Positions 52,740-61,035 of a DNA stretch of 64,000 bases are shown piece after piece (the stretch's first letter is position 1; each line of letters begins with the position of its first letter). The stretch comes from SHVO01 sp041905525 (GTDB lineage Bacteria > Pseudomonadota > Alphaproteobacteria > Rhodospirillales > Rhodospirillaceae), in NCBI GenBank assembly GCA_041905525.1, contig JAYRKY010000005.1, positions 62,001 through 126,000 of the forward strand, written 5' to 3'. The notes beneath the pieces were generated by a model. That model ran no database searches. It saw only the letters and a list, made by a program, of their open reading frames with translations, and was not told the DNA's origin. Made by a program: the position numbers and the translations under genes.

Positions 52740-54251
52740 CTACAATTCGTTGGTTGCGCGGGTATCTCTAGAAAATTCGCACAAGTGCTGGGCAATCGTG
52801 GCCAGTACGGGTTCCCATCCTGCGTCTATGTCTTGCCGGAAGAGCCGGGCGCCTGGGTACCAGGGGCTATCCTGCCGTTCAAGGAACCAATACCAAAGCC
52901 GCCCATGGTTGGAGGGCACTAACGCCCAAACTGGACGCCCGACCGCGCCGCCGACGTGGACGGTTGTGTTGCTAATTGAAATCACGAGGTCCATCGCCGC
53001 GGTTTGAGAGGCAAAATCATCGAGGCTTACGAGAGGGTCGACCTCATTGTCGACTAGGATTCGGGCGCCAAAGTCGCGCTCCGCGCGCGCGATCTCTTCC
53101 CTCGTGTCGCCATATTGCAGACTGACGAAACAAATCGACGCGGTTTTGAGCACCGGCTGCCACATTGCAAGCGGGATGGTCTTGGCACTTTCGAGGCGGT
53201 TGTTTGTGCTTCGCCAGGAAATTCCAACAAGCATTTTCCCCTCGGCCGCGTTCTGGTAGCGGCGGCGCAGCGCAGCGGTTTTGGCGGCGTCAGCTTTCAG
53301 TAAGGCCGGTGCGCGGGGAAAGGCGTCGAAAGAAGGGCGCAGGGCGAGCCCGAGTTCGGAAAATGACGCCTGGAACTCGATGCCCTTCGTGATGGACGGA
53401 TCGCTCGGCGCCTGTCCGGCTCCTATCACATGAGCCGTAGGAAAGGACCTTTCGAAAAGCGGAGCCATGCGTTGCGAGCACAATACGATGACAGTCGCGC
53501 CTAAAGCGAGCAGGTCCGGGATCATGGTTGCAAAGAGGATTTCATCCCCAGGACCTTGCTCCGTCCAGACGAGAATTTTCCGGCCGGCTATCGGCTCCCC
53601 GCGCCAATACGGAAAGTGGAACCGTCCGAAAAACGTCGGGATGCTCCTAACCCGCCAGCCGTACTCGGGCCAGCCTTCGCGAAACCGCCCCCGAAGGAGC
53701 AGGGCGACCCCTCGGTAAGTATGAGCCTCCGTATGGTTGGGTTGGAGGGCCAGAACCTCATCGTAGAAACGAATGGCATCTTCAAAGCGGGCCTGCGCAT
53801 CCATGAGCATGCCCATGTTGAGAAGCACAGGCGCGGATTTTGGCGCAAGGGCAAGGGCGCGGCGAAGATACGGCTCCCCTTCCGTGTAATGTCCAAGATC
53901 AACCAACGCCCCGCCGAGACCATTGGCGGCTTGGATATTGTCGCCATCACGATGAAGGACTTCGCGAAAGTGATGTGCTGCCTCCGCCATTCGCAAGGCG
54001 CGGGCATAAATATTTGCGAGATTGAGATGCGCTTCTTTTGAGTCCGGATTCAGGGCGAGCGCGCGGGACACCAGCCCAATGCCAGCAGCGAGGTCGCCGC
54101 GCTGTGCGACTATCGTTCCGAGCAATTGCAGCGCATCAGCGTTGTCTGGATCGAGCTCCAGCGCCTGACGATAGCCTGATTCCGCGTCGGCCAGTTGACC
54201 GCGGCGGTGGTGGTCCATCGCGCGGGCGGCGATCTCATGCGCGGAGGTCAT
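52740..54251 (-). CDS. TPR glycosyltransferase F
   Basis: This 503-residue protein starts at the ATG at 54251 (MTSAHEIAARAMDHH), overlapping the upstream stop by four bases. About six TPR units (for example DADALQLLGTIVAQRG form, ALALAPKSAPVLLNMGMLM) precede a GT-B-like domain with EQGPGDEILFATMI, LVGISWRSTN, FVSLQYGD, AAMDLVISISNTTVHVGGA and DSPWYPGARLFRQD. All hallmark residues of the array are intact, so it is likely an active enzyme. Confidence 0.83.
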   Translation of the reverse strand: MTSAHEIAARAMDHHRRGQLADAESGYRQALELDPDNADALQLLGTIVAQRGDLAAGIGLVSRALALNPDSKEAHLNLANIYARALRMAEAAHHFREVLHRDGDNIQAANGLGGALVDLGHYTEGEPYLRRALALAPKSAPVLLNMGMLMDAQARFEDAIRFYDEVLALQPNHTEAHTYRGVALLLRGRFREGWPEYGWRVRSIPTFFGRFHFPYWRGEPIAGRKILVWTEQGPGDEILFATMIPDLLALGATVIVLCSQRMAPLFERSFPTAHVIGAGQAPSDPSITKGIEFQASFSELGLALRPSFDAFPRAPALLKADAAKTAALRRRYQNAAEGKMLVGISWRSTNNRLESAKTIPLAMWQPVLKTASICFVSLQYGDTREEIARAERDFGARILVDNEVDPLVSLDDFASQTAAMDLVISISNTTVHVGGAVGRPVWALVPSNHGRLWYWFLERQDSPWYPGARLFRQDIDAGWEPVLATIAQHLCEFSRDTRATNEL

Positions 54252-56251
54252 CGCTCCAGCCATGATGCAAATTCGGATTTGATGCTGGCTAGTGGCTTTT
54301 GCCAGTCCATCCGCTGTTCTTGCCGGAAGAGCCGGACGCTAGGATACCAAGGTGTGTCAGTACGGCCGTGGAACCAATACCAATGCGCACCCGGTCCTGT
54401 CGGTACGAGGGCGAATACGGGCCGCCCCATCGCGCCCGCGACGTGCACCGTCGTGTTGCTGACCGAGATGACGAGGTCCATGGCAGCCACCTGTGCCGCG
54501 AATCTGTCCAGGTCGCCGGCGGTATCGACCGCGGGATCGTGAATGATCGTGCACCCTGTCTCTCGCGCAAGGCGTTCGATGTCCTCCGCGCAATCGCCGT
54601 ATTGCAGCGAGACAAAAGTTGCGCCCGGGAGCCGAAGCAGGTCTGCGAATTCTGCTAGCGGAATGGACTTGAAGCGGCCCGCAGGCCCGCTTGCGCTTCG
54701 CCAAGACAGTCCGATCAGTCGGCCGTTCCCCTCGCGCATATAACGCGCGCGTAAGCCTTCGACGACGGAGGCGTCTGGAGTAAGATATCCGTTGTGCGGG
54801 GTTATGGAGCTCAGCGTTGGTCGCAGTAGCTGCGCGACATCGGTGAGCGGAAGCCGTACATCGAAGTCCTCTTCGATGGTCTCGCCCATCGCGACGATTC
54901 GCGCGCGCGGGAATGAACGTTGGAAGAGCGATCTTAGTCGCGGCGAGCATGCGACGGTGCAATGTGCAACCTTGTCGAGCAACTCAGGCAGCAAGCTGGC
55001 GAATAAGATTTCATCTCCGAGGCCGTATTCGAGCCATACAAAAACGCGCTTCCCGTCCAGTGGCGAGCCGTCCCAAGGTTTATCCGCGCTAAGGTCTGGC
55101 GCTCCATTCAATGCTCGGATCCGGGATCGATACGACGGCCACGCGTCTTGAAGACGGCCAAGGATGAGATAAGTGAGCCCTCGGTTGGCAATTGCGGGTG
55201 AGAACCCGGGCTTTAGAGAAATCGCCTCGTTATAGTCCGCCAATGCACCTTCGAAGTCGCCCGCGAAACGCTTTGCTGTTCCACGATTCAGGTAGGCATT
55301 TTCTGACCTTGGATTGAAAATGAGAGCCTCATTATGGAGTGCGACGGCGCCCTCCAGATTGCCGCGGAGTTCGAGGACGCGGCCTAGGGTCGTGGCAACG
55401 TCTGCATTCGTTGGGCTCGCTTGGCGCAATTCGACGAGCACCGCTTCAGCCTCGTCGAGTTTGGAATTGTCGACCAGTGCCTCAGCAAACTGCAATGCAG
55501 TTTGCGCGTCCGCCGGCGCCGCACGTAGGATGTCCCGATAAACAATCTCTGCGTCGGCGAGCCGTCCTTGTCTATGGAGGGTATTGGCAAGCAGCCGGCG
55601 TGCTTCAGGATGTGACGGATTGTCAGCCAAGAACGCTCGCAGCACCTGTTCGGCTTCGGCAAAGCGCTCCGCTTGACCTAACACCAAGGCAAACGTGGTG
55701 TAAGCGCCTGCGTAGCCAGGATGTTGCTGAATGCATCTGCGAAGAATCTCTTCGGCTTCGGGCAGGTTTCCTACGGCCGCCACGCATATCGCTGCTCCGA
55801 CCATGGCGTGACGGTCTGTAGGGTTAAGGACCAAAAGCCGTGAATAGACCTCTCTCGCTTCCGCATATTGACCGGAAAGCCTCAGCGCATTGGCGAGCCG
55901 TCCCATCGTGTCCGGTGTGCCCCCAGCCACTGCATCGGCCTCACGAAAATGGGGTACCGCCTTCTCTGGGACACCGCCACGCAGCCACGCCGATCCAAGC
56001 ATCTCGATTGTGGGAAGGTGGCGCGCGCGCAAACGCAGCGCCTGTTCAAGCTCTGACACGGCCTCCGCCGTGCGGTTCAACTCCACATATGCGGCGCCGA
56101 GCAGATATCGAATCTGGGCGTCGTTCGGAGCGGTGAGGAGAAGGGCCTCATACCCCGCGGCGGCCTCTGCGAAGCGCGCGCCTTGATGCGCTTTCGTCGC
56201 CTTTTTAAGGGCCTCGTCGAAGGCCGGGGTTTTCGAAATCAGGGTCGTCAT
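54248..56251 (-). CDS. TPR glycosyltransferase G
   Basis: This 667-residue protein has about eleven TPR units to residue 390 and a GT-B-like domain with LEYGLGDEILFASLL, LIGLSWRSAS, FVSLQYGD, AAMDLVISVSNTTVHVAGA and DTPWYPSVRLFRQ. It is the first transferase gene after gspE, which ends 18 bases upstream, so the array is probably transcribed together with the secretion ATPase gene. There is no signal peptide or membrane helix. Confidence 0.83.
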   Translation of the reverse strand: MTTLISKTPAFDEALKKATKAHQGARFAEAAAGYEALLLTAPNDAQIRYLLGAAYVELNRTAEAVSELEQALRLRARHLPTIEMLGSAWLRGGVPEKAVPHFREADAVAGGTPDTMGRLANALRLSGQYAEAREVYSRLLVLNPTDRHAMVGAAICVAAVGNLPEAEEILRRCIQQHPGYAGAYTTFALVLGQAERFAEAEQVLRAFLADNPSHPEARRLLANTLHRQGRLADAEIVYRDILRAAPADAQTALQFAEALVDNSKLDEAEAVLVELRQASPTNADVATTLGRVLELRGNLEGAVALHNEALIFNPRSENAYLNRGTAKRFAGDFEGALADYNEAISLKPGFSPAIANRGLTYLILGRLQDAWPSYRSRIRALNGAPDLSADKPWDGSPLDGKRVFVWLEYGLGDEILFASLLPELLDKVAHCTVACSPRLRSLFQRSFPRARIVAMGETIEEDFDVRLPLTDVAQLLRPTLSSITPHNGYLTPDASVVEGLRARYMREGNGRLIGLSWRSASGPAGRFKSIPLAEFADLLRLPGATFVSLQYGDCAEDIERLARETGCTIIHDPAVDTAGDLDRFAAQVAAMDLVISVSNTTVHVAGAMGRPVFALVPTGPGAHWYWFHGRTDTPWYPSVRLFRQEQRMDWQKPLASIKSEFASWLER

Positions 56252-56269
56252 TCGTCTTCGTCCGCGCTA

Positions 56270-58018
56270 TCAGTCAGCGTCGACGCCGCCGTGTCCTGTG
56301 ACGCGAATGACTTCCTCGACACTCGTATCCCCCTGCCAGACCTTAATGAGGCCGTCTTCCATGAGGTCGCGGAAACCATGCTTACGGACCGCCGTCTGCA
56401 ATTCCTGCAATGGCCGCTGTTGTAGGACCATTTCCGCGACTTCATCATTGAGTACCGTCACCTCGTAGATACCGAGCCGACCGCGGTAACCAGTGTTCTG
56501 GCAGTGTGTACATCCGCGTGCTTCGAACCATTGCGGGTTTCCGGTGAGGACATCGGGGAATCGTTTGCGCAGATGTTCACATTTCTCGCGGATCGCAAGG
56601 GGTGGTTGAGCGGGCGTGCGGCAATGCGGGCAAAGGCGCCGCACAAGGCGCTGCGCCATGACTTCGCGTACAGAAGAGGCGACCAGGAATGGTTCTAGCC
56701 CCATATCTATGAGTCGGGTGAAGGCGCTCAGTGAATCATTTGTGTGCAGCGTCGAGAAAACCATATGACCAGTGAGAGACGCCTGAACTGCGATTTGGGC
56801 GGTTTCGAGGTCGCGAATTTCACCGATCATGATGACGTCTGGATCCTGGCGCAGGATCGAACGCAATGCCCGTGCGAAAGTATAGCCGATGTCGGCTTTG
56901 GTCTGTACCTGCGTGACGCCCGCGATATTGTATTCAACAGGGTCTTCCACGGTTATGATCTTGCGTTTGCCGTCCTTGATGTGTTCAAGGGTCGCCTTCA
57001 GCGTTGTTGATTTGCCCGATCCCGTGGGGCCGGTGACAAGAATAATCCCATGCGGTTCGCGAGCGAGTTTTCCGAACGTGTGGAGATGATCTTTCGCCAT
57101 GCCAATCTTGGCGAGTGAGAACTCCTTGTGCTCCTTTAAGAGGAGACGCATCACAATGGATTCACCCCACACACCTGGCAGGCACGACACGCGTATGTCC
57201 AGATCCTTACCGCTTATGCGTAGGCTGATGCGTCCGTCCTGTGGAAGGCGGCGCTCGGCGATATCAAGTCCGGAAATCAGCTTGATACGCGATGCTACCG
57301 CATCGAAGCGCGAGCGCGGAAGAGTTACCCGGCTCTGAAGGACCCCATCGATCCGGTAGCGAATTTCGAAGTCGTGTTCGAGGGGCTCGACGTGAATGTC
57401 CGATGCCGCTTCGTTCACCGCTTGCGACATTACGTTGGACACAAGTTCAACGACCGGGGCTTCCTCCGCCAATTCGCGGAGGAGTGCAACATCGCCCTCG
57501 ATATCCCGGCCATCCGACATCAGCGCCCTACGGACGAGGTCGATCATGAAGTCCAGTTCGCGGTTGCGAATGAGCCACCATCGGATCTCCCGCTCGGGGA
57601 ACGCCGCGATCAGCACTTCCTGAAGGCTTGGTTCAAGAGGATCCCGGCTGATGCAATGGGCGACGTTACGATCGTCGATCCACGCAAGTACCGCTTGATC
57701 GATCCACCATTCGCTATCAATGCCGGATGTCTTTATGGTCTCGACATAGGTGACCGGGTCTTGGGGCAGGCGGTCATTCGCAATGACGGGCAATCCAAGC
57801 TGCATCGACAGCGCATCGAGAACTGCGTCTTCAGATACTGCACCTATCCGAATCAGGATCGCGCCAAGAAGACCGCCATAGCTGGCTTGAAAGCTAAGTG
57901 CCTTGGCGAGGTCGTTCTCGTTGATGGCCTTGCGCTGCAGGAGAATTTGTCCCAAGGGGGGCTGCATTTCGAACGGAACGGCAGCATCCGGGGCAGCGGC
58001 GATGATGGGGGCGTCCAA
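56270..58018 (-). CDS. gspE: Type II secretion ATPase GspE
   Basis: Hexameric cytoplasmic ATPase powering the pseudopilus. The 582 residues contain an N1E-like domain (LGQILLQRKAINENDLAKAL), Walker A GPTGSGKS (330-337), the Asp box ITVEDPVEY, Walker B VIMIGEIRD, the His box STLHTND and a zinc tetracysteine with C463, C466, C503 and C506 as in GspE. I start at the TTG at 58018, which has GGAG six bases upstream; an ATG at 57967 (MQPPLGQ) lacks a ribosome site. It stands about 17 kb upstream, in transcription order, of gspF and the other T2SS genes. Confidence 0.93.
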   Translation of the reverse strand: MDAPIIAAAPDAAVPFEMQPPLGQILLQRKAINENDLAKALSFQASYGGLLGAILIRIGAVSEDAVLDALSMQLGLPVIANDRLPQDPVTYVETIKTSGIDSEWWIDQAVLAWIDDRNVAHCISRDPLEPSLQEVLIAAFPEREIRWWLIRNRELDFMIDLVRRALMSDGRDIEGDVALLRELAEEAPVVELVSNVMSQAVNEAASDIHVEPLEHDFEIRYRIDGVLQSRVTLPRSRFDAVASRIKLISGLDIAERRLPQDGRISLRISGKDLDIRVSCLPGVWGESIVMRLLLKEHKEFSLAKIGMAKDHLHTFGKLAREPHGIILVTGPTGSGKSTTLKATLEHIKDGKRKIITVEDPVEYNIAGVTQVQTKADIGYTFARALRSILRQDPDVIMIGEIRDLETAQIAVQASLTGHMVFSTLHTNDSLSAFTRLIDMGLEPFLVASSVREVMAQRLVRRLCPHCRTPAQPPLAIREKCEHLRKRFPDVLTGNPQWFEARGCTHCQNTGYRGRLGIYEVTVLNDEVAEMVLQQRPLQELQTAVRKHGFRDLMEDGLIKVWQGDTSVEEVIRVTGHGGVDAD

Positions 58019-58136
58019 TAGCTACTCCACAGGATCGGAAAACGTGAGCGGTTCTACCATCTTCGCCAACATCTAAGACTTTAACAGAATGATAGATTGT
58101 CCCACCACATCAGGGCGGGGCGGGTCGTCGATCCGG

Positions 58137-58152
58137 CTTACAATTTTGTAAG
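58137..58152. promoter_or_regulatory. Perfect inverted repeat CTTACAA-TT-TTGTAAG before gspE
   Basis: A perfect 7-2-7 palindrome lies 16 bases past the methyltransferase stop and about 120 bases before the gspE start. The two-base centre is too tight for a good RNA hairpin, and there is no T-run, so a dimeric regulator site is more likely than a terminator. The remaining bases of the 150-base gap hold no clear promoter. Confidence 0.35.
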
Positions 58153-58168
58153 GTCCTGGTGACCGGAT

Positions 58169-59785
58169 TTAAGCGCTTAGAAGCCCAACGAGACCAGGGA
58201 CAGCCCGACCATAAAGACGGCGCAAGGTAATTGGCCGGGAGACAACTTGTCGCAAGCCGGCCCGGCTTGCCATCTCCGCCATATAAGCATCGGTATGGGT
58301 GAAGCGGCCATCCGGGGCCAGCTTCATTTTGTTGGTTTCCGAAACTTCGATTGAATAGGCGAGTATTCCTCCGTTGACCAAGCGTGAGTGCGCGGTTTGA
58401 AGAAGAGTTTCGATGTCACCAACATATGGAAAGAAATCCCCGGCGCAGATAACGTCGAACTTCCCCTCCAGTTGCAGGAGGCTATTTTCCGCATCGCCAA
58501 TGATAATCCGATCGTACAGATATTTGGCGCTCGCGATTTTGGCCATGTTCGGAGAGACATCTATGCCAATTGTCTGTTCCACTCTGAATGCGTCGTGGAT
58601 GGCGGCGGCCACAAGTCCGGTGCCGCAACCGAGGTCCGCAAGTCGCGAGATCACCCTGCGATCTGGTTCATGCTCTTCAATCAAAGTTACAAGTTCTGCT
58701 GGAACTCTGTAGTCCCTGAAGCGGACTTCCTGGTTGTCGTAAAGTGGCGCCCGTCGATCAAAGGCCTCCTGGCTGTATCCTTCAATCGGCCGCGAGATCG
58801 CAGCTCCGTGCAGGGCTGAGAGCAGGTGACGAGCTTCTTTATCCTCTGGTGAGTGAGATAGGACCCGCTGCAGCGCAATCTCTGCCGCTGTCTTGTCATC
58901 ACGTGCGACCTCGACAGACGCTAGTGCATACAGAGCTTCCACGTTGTGCGTGTCTCCCGCCGTGGCAACATGGAGTGCGGCGCCAGCTGCCTCAATGTCG
59001 GCTTGCTCCGCGAGTGCAAGGCCCAATAGCACGTTCGCGATTTGAAGATTTTGGTCAATCAGCAAGGCGTTCCGTGCGGAAATTACGGCGTTTTGAGCAT
59101 TACCAGTATTGAAATAGGCCAGGCCCAAGTTGACATGGGCCCGCGCGTTACCAGGATCAATTTCCAGGGCCTGCATGAGGTAGGCATGACCCTCAGTTAG
59201 GGCGCCGCTGGTTATCAACGCGCTTCCCAGCGCAAAGAGCGAGTTGGCGTCCTTGGGCTCAATAGCTACCGCCCGGCGATAGCATGTGATCGCGTCCTCC
59301 AAGCGGCCGAGGTGAAAAAGTGAGTCCCCGCGACCGATCGCCGCGAGCGCGCTCATGGGGGCTCGTTCGAGGGCGTTCGCGTAGGCTGCTTCGGCAAGAA
59401 CATGGTTGCCCGCAAGATCATGGAGCCGTGCGAGGTGTAGCCAAGCTTCTGGATCGCGAGAATCGTAGTCCAGATAGCGTTGGATATAGCTGGCCGCTCG
59501 CGGGTAGTCGCCGATGGTGCGATACATTTCTGCGAGAGCAGAGAGGTACGACGCACTCACAGATACTTTTTGCAAAGCAGACTGAAGAACGGCAACTCCA
59601 TCGGTCCAAAATCCGCACTGGTTCAAACCTTCGGCAGCGATGGTCACAGCATTTTTTTTGTTGGGATAGGCTTCGGGCAGCTGGCGATAGATGGCTGCCG
59701 CCTCCTTCAAATCGCCCCGTTTCCAAGCCGCTTTGGCCGCGGCGACGGCGTCGGGAAAGCTGTCATAGGAAAGCGTGTTTGGCAT
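58169..59785 (-). CDS. TPR protein with C-terminal SAM-dependent methyltransferase domain
   Basis: This 538-residue protein has about nine TPR units in residues 1-330 (blocks such as ALAAIGRGDSLFHLGR and ARAHVNLGLAYFNTGN), then a class I methyltransferase domain with the SAM motif LADLGCGTGLVA, IGIDVSPNM and a FDVICAGDFFPYV strand. It resembles predicted TPR methyltransferases of the COG4976 type. In this cluster it may methylate the transferred sugar or the acceptor protein; this is inferred from context. It lies 80 bases after pseI. Confidence 0.83.
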   Translation of the reverse strand: MPNTLSYDSFPDAVAAAKAAWKRGDLKEAAAIYRQLPEAYPNKKNAVTIAAEGLNQCGFWTDGVAVLQSALQKVSVSASYLSALAEMYRTIGDYPRAASYIQRYLDYDSRDPEAWLHLARLHDLAGNHVLAEAAYANALERAPMSALAAIGRGDSLFHLGRLEDAITCYRRAVAIEPKDANSLFALGSALITSGALTEGHAYLMQALEIDPGNARAHVNLGLAYFNTGNAQNAVISARNALLIDQNLQIANVLLGLALAEQADIEAAGAALHVATAGDTHNVEALYALASVEVARDDKTAAEIALQRVLSHSPEDKEARHLLSALHGAAISRPIEGYSQEAFDRRAPLYDNQEVRFRDYRVPAELVTLIEEHEPDRRVISRLADLGCGTGLVAAAIHDAFRVEQTIGIDVSPNMAKIASAKYLYDRIIIGDAENSLLQLEGKFDVICAGDFFPYVGDIETLLQTAHSRLVNGGILAYSIEVSETNKMKLAPDGRFTHTDAYMAEMASRAGLRQVVSRPITLRRLYGRAVPGLVGLLSA

Positions 59786-59865
59786 GCGGCCTCATAAGCC
59801 GGTTCATACAAAATTAAAAGAGGCTGTTCGTGCGCTGGAGGCGGGTAGCGCGCCGGCGGCAAACG

Positions 59866-60918
59866 CTAAACGATCTGCCAACTGGCCGGCGTGCCCTTCT
59901 TTACAGCTACCCTCACGGTCCTGCCGAGCAATAGGTCAAAGTACTTCGGCGGCAAGCCGAGGCCCGGTCGGATGCAGCGCAGATTCTCGCGGGTTAGCAC
60001 GTCGCCCGGGTTCAAGTCCTGTACCACGTAGATCGATCGCCGCAGGGCCCGCGAATTTCTCTCTTGTTCGACACATCCATAATGGATCTTACCGAGAGCC
60101 ATATGCGCCCGCCCCGTCTCTGTCACGAGTGCAGCCATCTCTTCGGGTTCCATTGAGAAGGCGCTATCGACACCGCCATCAGCCCGGCGCAGCGTGAAGT
60201 GCTTTTCGATCACTGTCGCGCCGAGCGCTGTTGCGGCGACTGAAGCACCAATTCCCATTGTGTGATCGGACAGCCCAACTTCGCACCCGAATAGATCGCG
60301 CATATGCGGGATCGTCAGGAGGTTCGTATTCTCTGGCGTTGAAGGATAAGTGCTGGTGCATTTTAAGAGGACAAGGTTTCGGCAACCCGCTTCGCGGGCC
60401 GCCTGCACCGATTCATCGAGTTCAGCGATCGTCGCCATCCCGGTGGACATGATAATGGGCTTACCTGTTGCTGCCACCTTCCGGATCAGATTGACATCCG
60501 TGTTTTCGAAGGATGCGATCTTGTGGCAGGGGACATTCAAGCTCTCCAGGAAATCCACTGCCGTCTCATCGAAGGGCGTGCTGAAACAGAGCATCCCTTG
60601 CTGCTCCGCGCGCTTCATAATCGGTGCGTGCCACTCCCAGGGGGTATAGGCCTTTTGATAGAGGGCATGCAGCGACTCCCCGTTCCAAAGTGACTTCTTG
60701 TCTTCGATAACGAAACCCTTACCGGGCGCATCGATCGTCATAGTATCGGCGGTGTACGTCTGGAGCTTGAGAGCGTGTGCCCCGGCCTTGGCCGCTGCGT
60801 CCACGATCGCAAGGGCGCGGTCGAGCGATTGATTATGATTGCCCGACATCTCCGCGATCACGAAGGGGGCATGCCCGACGCCTATGCTGCGGGAACCGAT
60901 CTTAAAACTTCCGGGCAT
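59866..60918 (-). CDS. pseI: Pseudaminic acid synthase (PseI)
   Basis: Condenses 2,4-diacetamido-2,4,6-trideoxy-L-altrose with phosphoenolpyruvate to pseudaminic acid. The NeuB-family barrel opens with FVIAEMSGNHNQSLDRAL, a wording typical of PseI over NeuB or LegI. LKLQTYTADT, LKCTSTYPSTPEN, GLSDHTMGIG and IEKHFTLRR follow, with a C-terminal SAF (antifreeze-like) domain (RRSIYVVQDLNPGDVL). The ATG at 60918 (MPGSFKIG) is chosen with AAGGA upstream. The length of 350 residues is typical. CMP activation (PseF) and the first two steps (PseB, PseC) are not in the window. Confidence 0.9.
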   Translation of the reverse strand: MPGSFKIGSRSIGVGHAPFVIAEMSGNHNQSLDRALAIVDAAAKAGAHALKLQTYTADTMTIDAPGKGFVIEDKKSLWNGESLHALYQKAYTPWEWHAPIMKRAEQQGMLCFSTPFDETAVDFLESLNVPCHKIASFENTDVNLIRKVAATGKPIIMSTGMATIAELDESVQAAREAGCRNLVLLKCTSTYPSTPENTNLLTIPHMRDLFGCEVGLSDHTMGIGASVAATALGATVIEKHFTLRRADGGVDSAFSMEPEEMAALVTETGRAHMALGKIHYGCVEQERNSRALRRSIYVVQDLNPGDVLTRENLRCIRPGLGLPPKYFDLLLGRTVRVAVKKGTPASWQIV

Positions 60919-61035
60919 GGTGAAGCACAATCCTTGAAGGTGGCGCGGCGATATTCTCGCTTAACGCGCAGAGCGGGAGGATACCATATCTGCGATGCGC
61001 GCGAATGCTTATCTTTCTGAAAAGGGATCGGCGCT

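Noticed and set aside
41332..56251. TPR-GT proteins read as LPS heptosyltransferases
   Set aside because: The GT domain has distant GT9-like features, but the long TPR solenoids, lack of membrane association and pseudaminic acid context fit protein glycosylation better. LPS involvement is not fully excluded.
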